64,000 nt of DNA from assembly GCA_963843465.1 (NCBI GenBank), contig CAWJKP010000007.1, positions 62,001 to 126,000 of the forward strand, read 5' to 3'. Both the position numbers and the translations under genes were made by a program. The notes beneath the pieces were generated by a model. It was not told where the DNA came from, made no database searches, and worked only from the letters and a program-made list of their open reading frames with translations. Shown here in pieces: positions 11,609 through 18,749 of this stretch; position 1 is the stretch's first letter, and every line of letters starts with the position of its first letter. The DNA comes from CAWJKP01 sp963843465 (lineage in GTDB: Bacteria > Planctomycetota > Planctomycetia > Pirellulales > Thermoguttaceae).

Positions 11609-12658
11609 ATGTCGCTATCGAACCGTTTGGCGTGGAGTGTGGCGGTCGTGGTAGGGCTGAGTTGTTGGACTGCCCGGGGAGCGGATGAGCCCGCCAAGAC
11701 AGCGACGGCGGGAAAGGCCGCCGAAGGGGGCAAGGCGCCCTCGACCGAACAGATAGCCAAGCTGGTCGAGCAGCTCGACGCCGATCGCTATGCGGACCGG
11801 CAGGCGGCCAGCGAGAAGTTGGCGACCATCGGCAAGCCGGCCATTGCGGCGCTGTCCAAGGCGGCCGTGGGCGAGAGTGCGGAAGTGACGATCCGCGCGA
11901 TCGGCTTACTGGGAAAGTTCCTCGAATCGTCCGACCAGGAGACCAACAGAGCGGCCAAGGCCACCCTGGAAACCATCGCCAAGAGCGATCGGCAAGCCGC
12001 GGCCAGGCGGGCCCAGGAGCTGATTAAGCCCCCCGCCACGGAAACGCCCGCCCCGGGCGGCAACGGGATCGCGATGGGGCAGATCCAATTTCAAGTCCAC
12101 GCGATCGGCGTCGGCGCCGGCGGCAGCCGCAAGAGCATGAAGGTCGTCAACGGCGTCAAGGAAATCGAGGTCGAGGAGGGTGGCAAGAAGGTGAAGATCA
12201 CCGACGACCCGCAGCAGGGCATCAAGATCGAAGTCACCTCGAAGGAGAACGGCAAGGAGGTGACCAAGAAATACGAGGCCAAGGACGCCAAGGAGCTCGA
12301 GAAGAAACAGCCCGAGGGCTATAAACTCTACAAGGAGCATGCCGTGGACCAGAACGTCGGCGGTGGGGGCGGCATCCTCCAATTCCAGTTTAACGCGGGC
12401 GGAATCCAGCTTGCCCCCGCAGTTCCGGCCCCGATGGCGCCAATCCAACCAGGCAATCGGGAAGTGCCGCTGCGGGGCCTCAAAGCGGTCGAGTCGGCCG
12501 CCGCGAGGATGGAGACGCTGAGCCGGCTGATTGAGACGTTGACCAAGGACGCGCGGCTGAAGGACGCCTCGAAGGAGTCCAAGGAAGCCCTGAAGAAGCA
12601 GATCGGCGAGCTCCAACGGCGGTTGTCCGACCTCGAGAAACAACTCGATGCGGAGTGA
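11609..12658 (+). CDS. secreted HEAT-like protein with C-terminal coiled coil, unknown function
   Basis: A 349-residue protein, with AAGGAG seven bases before the ATG. A Sec signal (residues 1-24, ending WTARGADE) is followed by about 100 residues of HEAT-like helices (ADRQAASEKLATIGKPAIAAL), a glycine-rich patch, a Lys/Glu-rich segment around 170-230, and a 50-residue amphipathic helix at the C-terminus (KEALKKQIGELQRRLSDLEK). I do not recognise a named family. It precedes the symporter gene by about 110 bases on the same strand. Confidence 0.75.
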   Translation: MSLSNRLAWSVAVVVGLSCWTARGADEPAKTATAGKAAEGGKAPSTEQIAKLVEQLDADRYADRQAASEKLATIGKPAIAALSKAAVGESAEVTIRAIGLLGKFLESSDQETNRAAKATLETIAKSDRQAAARRAQELIKPPATETPAPGGNGIAMGQIQFQVHAIGVGAGGSRKSMKVVNGVKEIEVEEGGKKVKITDDPQQGIKIEVTSKENGKEVTKKYEAKDAKELEKKQPEGYKLYKEHAVDQNVGGGGGILQFQFNAGGIQLAPAVPAPMAPIQPGNREVPLRGLKAVESAAARMETLSRLIETLTKDARLKDASKESKEALKKQIGELQRRLSDLEKQLDAE

Positions 12659-12771
12659 TGGCGTCTTTACGGCCGGGGACTATAAGAACCAGAAGGTCTA
12701 TTACAAGCTCACGGCAATCCCCTGCGCCTGTCGCTGGGGAAAAGCCCGTGAAGGGCCAGGGGAGGGGTGCT

Positions 12772-14055
12772 ATGCCGGCCACGCCGCTGCACGTCAAGAT
12801 CCATCTTGGAATCATGATGTTCCTCCAGTTCGCCATCAACGGGATCTGGACGATCCCCTTGGTGACGTACCTGAAAGAGGTTGGCTACAGTGATCCGCAG
12901 GTGGCCTTGGCCTACACCACGTTGGCCTGGGCCGCGATCGTCGCGCCCTTGTTCGTGGGCATGATTGCCGATCGTTTCTTCGCGGCCGAAAAGGTGCTGG
13001 CCGTATTGAACCTTGCGGGCGGCGTGCTGCTGTACCTCGCCACTTTGGTGGTCGTGGCCCCGGACGGCTCGCCGCGCCCGGTCGCGTTCTTCTGGGTCCT
13101 CCTGGCGCACTGCGTCTGCTATATGCCGACCTGGCCCTTGACGAACTCGGTGGCGCTGGCCCACGTCCGCGATGCCAGCCGGGAGTTCCCCTCGATCCGC
13201 GTGATGGGTACGATCGGCTGGATCGCCGTAAGCGCGATCAGCCTGGTTGCTTCGCGCTACCAGTGGAACATTGAAAAGACGGTCTGGCCGCTCTGGATCG
13301 GCGCGGGGCTGGCGATCGTCACGGGAATCTACGACTTCTTTCTGCCCCACACGCCGCCGCAGGCCGCCGGCAAGAAAGTCGCCGTCAGCGAAGTCTTGGG
13401 GCTGGACGCCGTGGGCCTCCTCAGGGACCGCAATCTGGCGGTTCTTATGGCCTGCTCCTTTCTGATCATGATCCCGGCCTCGTTCTACTGGACCTTCTGC
13501 GACGGCTTCTTGAACGAGATCCAGATGACGGCCGTCCAGTTCAAGATGAGCATCGGCCAGATGTCGGAGATGTTCTTCATGTTCTTTCTGCCCTTTTTCC
13601 TGGCCCGCATGAGTTTGAAGCTCGTGCTGTCGATCGGGCTTTTGGCCTGGGTCGGCCGGTATCTGCTGTTCGCCTTCGGGAACATGGAAGGATCGGCGTG
13701 GATGCTGTACCTCGGCCTGATCCTCCACGGCGCCTGTTTCGCCTTCGTGTTCGTCACCGGCCCGATGTATACCAACCGCAGGGCGCCCAAGCAGTTGCAG
13801 GCCAGCGCCCAGGGTTTGCTCGCGCTGGTGACCTTCGGTCTGGGCTCGCTCATCGGCACGTACCTCGCCGGCCAGTTCCTCGATCACTATCAGGACCCCG
13901 TGAGCAAGATCCACGATTGGCGGGCGATCTGGCTTTGGCCGGCGCTGATGGCGGCCCTGACCGCAACCGTTTTCTTCACGCTGTTCTCCGACAAGGGCGA
14001 CACGCTGCAGGATCCCGTCGTCGGGGAAGGGGAGGAACCCTTAGTCACCCTGTAG
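12772..14055 (+). CDS. MFS transporter, nucleoside:H+ symporter family
   Basis: A 427-residue inner-membrane protein with about 12 hydrophobic segments. ATG 12772 is chosen because GGGGAGGGG lies just upstream and the protein then starts at the first helix (HLGIMMFLQFAINGIWTIPL). The phrases WTIPLVTYLKEVGY, SIRVMGTIGWIA and LILHGACFAFVFVTGPMYT are typical of the NupG/XapB-like nucleoside:H+ symporter branch, which is common in planctomycetes. Its true substrate may be another sugar derivative. The stop codon lies in the left arm of a 28-base inverted repeat. Confidence 0.88.
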   Translation: MPATPLHVKIHLGIMMFLQFAINGIWTIPLVTYLKEVGYSDPQVALAYTTLAWAAIVAPLFVGMIADRFFAAEKVLAVLNLAGGVLLYLATLVVVAPDGSPRPVAFFWVLLAHCVCYMPTWPLTNSVALAHVRDASREFPSIRVMGTIGWIAVSAISLVASRYQWNIEKTVWPLWIGAGLAIVTGIYDFFLPHTPPQAAGKKVAVSEVLGLDAVGLLRDRNLAVLMACSFLIMIPASFYWTFCDGFLNEIQMTAVQFKMSIGQMSEMFFMFFLPFFLARMSLKLVLSIGLLAWVGRYLLFAFGNMEGSAWMLYLGLILHGACFAFVFVTGPMYTNRRAPKQLQASAQGLLALVTFGLGSLIGTYLAGQFLDHYQDPVSKIHDWRAIWLWPALMAALTATVFFTLFSDKGDTLQDPVVGEGEEPLVTL

Positions 14056-14137
14056 GGAACGCCCTCTGTGGCGTTCCGTGGCGAACGTCAGAATCGTGTT
14101 TCCCGGGAAACGGAACGCCACAGAGGGCGTTCCCTAC
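14052..14137. repeat. 28-bp perfect inverted repeat, GGGAACGCC family
   Basis: Positions 14052-14079 and 14110-14137 are perfect reverse complements, separated by 30 bases. Each arm contains GGGAACGCC and GGCGTTCC, so each is itself nearly palindromic; a shortened copy is at 2678-2703. The repeat overlaps the symporter stop codon and ends 17 bases before the PIG-L start, where it could act as a transcription terminator or mRNA stabiliser. Confidence 0.9.
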
Positions 14138-14153
14138 AGAATAAAGGAGAACC

Positions 14154-14992
14154 ATGTCGGAAAAACCGCTGCGGTTGCTCGTACTCGGGCGCACCCCGAC
14201 GACGCCGAATACCACGCCGGCGGACTGGCGAAGGTCTATCGCGAGCTGGGAAGCGTGGTGAGGATGATTGCGCTGACCGACGGGTCCGCCGGGCACCACT
14301 GGCGGTCCCCGGCGACGTTGGGCCAGATCCGCCGGGCGGAAGCCGCCGCCGCGGGACGCGTCATCGGCGCGACTTACGAAACCTGGGACATCCCCGACGG
14401 CCAGTTGATGCCGACCCTCGAGGTTCGCCAGCGGGTGATCCGCGAGATCCGCACCTTCGCCCCGGACCTGGTGCTCACCCACCGCACGTGCGACTATCAT
14501 CCCGACCATCGGGCCGTCGGCCAGCTCGTGCAAGACGCCTCGTACCTGGTGACGGTGCCCAACGTGCTTGGCGAAGTGCCGGCGCTGCGGAAAGATCCCG
14601 TCGTGGCCTGCATGGCCGATATCTTCAGCAAGCCCAACCGCATGGCGCCCGACGTGGTGTTGGACGTGACCGACCGGCTGGACACGATTCTGGCCATGCT
14701 GGCCTGCCATCGCTCGCAGGTGTTCGAGTGGTTGCCCTACGAGGGCGGCGTGCTGGACGAGGTCCCGGCGGACGACATGGACAAGCCCGCGTGGCTCCGC
14801 GGCTGGTACCTCGAGCAGATGCGCCGGCGGGTGGAGTGGTTCCGCCCCGAGTTGATCGCGGCCTATGGCCCGCAGCGCGGCGCGGAAATCGAGGCCGTCG
14901 AAGTCTATGAGATCAGCGAGTACGCGTCGCGCCCTGACGGGGCGCAGCTCCAGCGGCTGTTCCCCGGCGCCCGTTTCCCGCAGCGCGGCTAA
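14154..14992 (+). CDS. PIG-L family N-acetylglucosaminyl deacetylase (frameshifted near its start)
   Basis: The real start is ATG 14154, with AAGGAGA just upstream, giving MSEKPLRLLVLG before the frame breaks at a GGG run at 14187-14189. Adding one G restores LLVLGAHPDDAEYHAGGLA, which contains the AHPDD zinc-binding motif of PIG-L/LmbE deacetylases. The third metal ligand lies in THRTCDYHPDHRA. The rest of the protein is intact to 14992, about 280 residues. The family removes N-acetyl groups from GlcNAc conjugates; in planctomycetes members commonly sit among carbohydrate genes. The exact substrate is unknown. Confidence 0.9.
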
Positions 14993-15046
14993 AGGGAGCA
15001 GATACCAGGAACACTCATTGACGCTGATCGACACTAATGTGGCGGA

Positions 15047-16014
15047 TTAGCGAGAGTTCTGCAATCCCTGGATGACGGTCTCGAGGAACTCCCGGGCGCG
15101 GCGGGCCAGGCGGTCCACGCCCTCCGGCTCCTTCGGATAGGGCACCAGCGGGGCCGAGATGTTCTCGCAGCACAGCGGCATCTTCAATCCCCTGAAGGCG
15201 ACCGTCTCCAGCAACTTGTAGTGATCGATCTCGCCGAAGCCGGGCCCGCAATCCTGGCTCCGCGGCCAGTTGCGGTGGTCCTTGATGCAGAAGCTGCGGA
15301 CCACGTCGGCGCACTTGCGGATGTCGGGGATCGGATCGAGGTGCAAGTAGTCCAGCACGTTCCCGGCGTCATAACCGACCATGACGCCCGGGTCGTTGAC
15401 TTCCCGGATGATCTCGGCGCAGGCCTGGCCCGTTCCCGTCGTGCCGCCGTGCTGCTTGACGATCAGCAGCACGCCCTGGTCGCGGGCGATAGGGCCGAGC
15501 TTCTTGAACCGCTCGATCCACAAGGGCCGGCTGCCCCCCTCGGTATGGCCGAAGGTGAGCACTTGGGGAATGCCGGCCGCCCGCGCCTGTTCGAGCCGAT
15601 GGGTCAGGACTTCCAGACCGCGAGGGTCCTCGGGATAAATCATGGAGAACATCATCAGCGGCTCGAGGCCCAGGTCGCGGCACCGCTTGCCCAGCTCGCG
15701 CGCTTTTTCCGGCGGGGCGTCGGGGGCCATCACGGGCGTCTGCGGGCCGTCCGGCTCGTGGTGCGTGGTGCCCCAGGCCACGTATCGGTAGCCCGCCGCC
15801 TGAATGCCCGTCAGCGCACGCTGCAAGGAAAACTGCGAGTAGGGCAACGTCATGCACGCGATTTGGAACTGCGTGGGCCTGGCCGGCTCGGCCGCTCTTG
15901 CCGGACTGGCCGGCTCGGCGGCCGGCGTCTGCGCGGGCGCGCCAGCGCCGCGCCCGCCGCCGCTGCCGTAGCCAAACGCAAGAAGGACCGCCGGGGGATT
16001 TGCAGGGTAGACAT
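15047..16014 (-). CDS. Tat-exported sugar phosphate isomerase/epimerase-like TIM barrel (frameshifted)
   Basis: The long frame starts at 15853, but an upstream ATG at 16014 with GGAG before it encodes a clear twin-arginine signal (IPRRSFLRLATAAAAGAALA). The two are in different frames, so an indel lies near 15930-15960 in a GC-rich Ala/Pro stretch. The mature part is an AP-endonuclease-2/xylose-isomerase-like TIM barrel of about 268 residues, with metal-ligand type motifs VKQHGG, VGYDAGN, FCIKDHR and a final glutamate in CCENIS. In planctomycetes and Bacteroides, exported members act with Gfo/Idh and PF06439 proteins on 3-keto sugars; both partners are just upstream on the same strand. Confidence 0.83.
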
Positions 16015-16068
16015 CGGTAGGACTCCGAAAGTTGTTCCACTAGCCGGTATTATTCATGGCGCTACACG

Positions 16069-16129
16069 CTAGCCCGAAGCGCAAGCGAGGGACCCCCGCC
16101 AAGTTACCCTCGCTTGCGCTTCGGGCTAG
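16069..16129. repeat. intergenic palindromic repeat, CTAGCCCGAAGCGCAAGCGAGGG family
   Basis: Perfect 23-base arms at 16069-16091 and 16107-16129 with a 15-base centre. It lies between the isomerase and oxidoreductase genes and is related to the repeats at 2744 and 63395. Confidence 0.9.
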
Positions 16130-16221
16130 TGTCGAGCACTCCGCGTTGTAAATGCCAGGGACCAGGAATAATCCGGGTTTGGGCGTGTAAAAAACAATGA
16201 GTTGGGCAAACCTGCGGGCCC

Positions 16222-17553
16222 TCAGACGAAGGGCGTGACGCCGGGCACGGCCACCGGCGGCTCCGGCAGCGGGCCCCACTCGTACTTGGGCGGCGAGAGG
16301 TCTTCCTTCGAGTTCATCGCCTGTTGCCAGGTGATGGCCTGCCCGGTGTAGGTGGCCATCCGCCCGAGGATCGCAAGCAGCGTGCTCTTGGCCATGTATT
16401 GGCCGTTGTTGATCGGCTGGCCCTTGCGAATGGCGGCGAACATCTCATCGTGCTCGGTGTGGTAGATGTTGTTGTCCGGGCCGCGGTAGATCCATTTCTC
16501 GCCGCCGGCGATGATCTGGGCTCCGTCCTTGCGCTCGGCGAGGATCGCCCGGCCCTTGCTGCCGGCGGCTGCGGCGCTCATGTCGCCGGCGCAGCCGGCC
16601 ATCTGCCGCGTGTTGCTGAAGAACTTCACGCCGTCGTCATACTCGTAGATCACGCTGTGGTGGTCGAAGATGTTGCCGAACTGGGGGCCGGTGCGGACCT
16701 GCCGGCCGCCCATGCCGATGGCCCGGTCCGGATAGCGGCCCTTCATGATCCATGCGCAGACGTTGAGGAAGTGGACGTGCTGCTCGACGTTGAAGTCGCC
16801 GGAGAGCCAGGTGTAGTAGTACCAGTTGCGGGTTTGCCAGTGCATGTCGGTTTCGCCCGGAATACGCGTCTTGGTCCAGATGGCCCCGCGATAATCGTTG
16901 GCCTGGAGGGTGTGGATCTCCCCCAGGGCGCCGTCGTGGATGCGGCGGACCAGCTCGCGGAAGGCGTTGGAGCATCGCAGGCAGAGGCCGGAGACGATCG
17001 AGAGGTTCTTCTTTTTCGCCTCCTCGCAACTGGCCAGGACGCTGCGCACGCCGGGGGCGTCCACGGCCACCGGTTTCTCGGCGAAGACGTGCAGACCGGC
17101 ATCGACGGCCGCCTTCAAGTGGATCGGGCGGAAGTGCGGCGGCGTGGCCAAAAGCACCACGTCCACCCCGCTGGCGATCAGTTGCTTGTAGGCGTCGAAG
17201 CCGACGAAGCGGCGCTCCGGGCTCACGGCCACTTTCTTGCCGACGGTCTCGCTGGCCTGCAGGCTTGCCAGGCTGCCTTTGAGCCGGTCTTCGAAGAGGT
17301 CGGCCATGGCCACCAGCCGGACGTTGGGGTCCGCCTGGAGGGCATCGGCGGCCGCGCCCGTCCCGCGCCCGCCGCAGCCGACCAGCCCCACCCGCAAGAC
17401 GTCGCTGCCGCCGGCGTGCGCGCCGAAGGCAAGCGGCCCTCCAACGCCCAGGACTCCACTGCCGGCCAGGATGCCGCCGCCGGCCAGGGCCGAGGCCTTG
17501 AGAAAATCTCGCCGCCCGACGCTGCGCAGTTGCGAGGAATCGGGTTTCTCCAT
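16222..17553 (-). CDS. Tat-exported Gfo/Idh/MocA family oxidoreductase
   Basis: Intact, 443 residues. It starts with a twin-arginine signal (SVGRRDFLKASALAGGGILA), then the Rossmann motif VGLVGCGGRGTGAAADAL at about residue 55 and the family phrase HVFAEKPVAVDAPG containing the conserved EKP. The C-terminal half is the usual alpha/beta domain that shapes the substrate pocket. It should be a periplasmic NAD(P)-dependent sugar oxidoreductase. It lies 19 bases after the PF06439 gene and about 200 bases before the isomerase gene, all on the minus strand, suggesting one transcript for oxidation, hydrolysis and rearrangement of 3-keto sugars. Confidence 0.92.
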   Translation of the reverse strand: MEKPDSSQLRSVGRRDFLKASALAGGGILAGSGVLGVGGPLAFGAHAGGSDVLRVGLVGCGGRGTGAAADALQADPNVRLVAMADLFEDRLKGSLASLQASETVGKKVAVSPERRFVGFDAYKQLIASGVDVVLLATPPHFRPIHLKAAVDAGLHVFAEKPVAVDAPGVRSVLASCEEAKKKNLSIVSGLCLRCSNAFRELVRRIHDGALGEIHTLQANDYRGAIWTKTRIPGETDMHWQTRNWYYYTWLSGDFNVEQHVHFLNVCAWIMKGRYPDRAIGMGGRQVRTGPQFGNIFDHHSVIYEYDDGVKFFSNTRQMAGCAGDMSAAAAGSKGRAILAERKDGAQIIAGGEKWIYRGPDNNIYHTEHDEMFAAIRKGQPINNGQYMAKSTLLAILGRMATYTGQAITWQQAMNSKEDLSPPKYEWGPLPEPPVAVPGVTPFV

Positions 17554-17572
17554 GACAAGTCCTCCGCTTCTA

Positions 17573-18371
17573 TTACTTCAGAGGGAACAGTTCGACATTG
17601 CGGAAATAGATCTCGCTGCCCTCGTTCTCCAAGAGGATCTTGCCGGCGGAGGGCATCACGTCGGAGAATTCGTTCACGGTAACGCCGTTGACCTTGATCG
17701 TCAGGCGGTCGCCCGCCGCAATGCACTCCATTCGGGTCCACTGGTCCCTGGGGCTGGCGACGTCGTCCTTGCCCCGGTTGTCGAGCCGTTCCTCGAAGAA
17801 CGGCTGGTGCTTCGACCACCAGAACTGCTTGCCGGAGTAGACGGTCTTCCGGCCCCCTTGCTTCCATCGGGTCTTGCCGTCGGCGGCCGTCTCCGTTTCG
17901 CTGCTGACGGTGGCGGGAATGACCTGCCCCTTCTCGTCCTTGCCGCGAATGACGATCAAGTCCCCTTCACAGCCTTGGGCGATCTGGCACTCCAGGCACG
18001 TCATCCAGGGGTCGGCGCCGCCGTCGGGACCGACGGCGTGCACCAGGCACCCTGAGTTACGGACGGAACGTCGGGCTGGTCGTATATTTGCCCCACTTGT
18101 ACTCCAGCCTGAGGTGGTAATTCTTGTAGGCTTTGTCCGTTGCCAGATACCCCAGGCCCTCGCCGGAAATGCGAATCGCGCCGTCCACCACGCTGTACAC
18201 GTGGTGCGGATCCTTGCGACCGCTCGCCCGGAGCCACGTCGTGAAGCCGCTCAGATCCTTGCCGTTGAAAAGCTTGATGGGCTTCTCGGGGACCACGGGC
18301 TCGCTGGCCAGGACCGCCGGGGCCAGCAGCAGCAGAGCGACGGAAATGACGAGTTGCCGGGAGGTATTCAT
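17573..18371 (-). CDS. PF06439 (DUF1080, 3-keto-disaccharide hydrolase-like) protein, frameshifted
   Basis: The N-terminal part (18371-18057) has a signal peptide and the family opening KLFNGKDLSGFTTWLR. The remainder (ending 17573) contains the concanavalin-like beta-sandwich with RDQWTRMECIAAGDRLTIKV and the terminal GKILLENEGSEIYFRNVEL. The frame breaks at about 18050-18080, where the expected GKYTDQPDVRNSGCLVHAVG is disturbed by a lost G and a TCCG(T) duplication. PF06439 proteins are typically periplasmic and some hydrolyse 3-keto-glycosides. It is the first gene of the minus-strand cluster with the Gfo/Idh and isomerase genes. Confidence 0.85.
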
Positions 18372-18749
18372 GGATCAACTCCTGGTCCAGGGAGATGGCG
18401 AAACCGGTTCTCAAGGAAGGCGGGAAAACGGAACCGCGGCTCAGCGGGCAATGCTTCGATCCACCACTACATCCTGCTCAGTTCAGGATAGGAGGTCAAG
18501 CCGATTCTAGTCGAGTGCCGGGAGTTCATCAAGGCCCGCGGTCAACACTGCGGTGTACCACCCTGGGGGCTGCATATATACCTAGATTCAATGGGTTGCG
18601 AGCCGTCCAGCTTGAAAGCCGGGGTGGATCGGGTTAATATCGGCGCCGTTGTTGCGCTTCCGGGAAGTACGACGCTGGCAGCTATTCCCGAAAGAGCCAT
18701 GTACTATCCGGGCAAGGGCAACGCTTGGACCTGGGGAGCTTCCCACGCC
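18372..18749. other. divergent intergenic region between PF06439 and surface cyclophilin genes
   Basis: This 378-base gap separates two divergently transcribed genes and should hold both promoters. I see no convincing gene, RNA or strong hairpin in it. The reading frame of the surface protein extends upstream to 18591, but without a signal-like sequence or ribosome site there. Confidence 0.5.
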
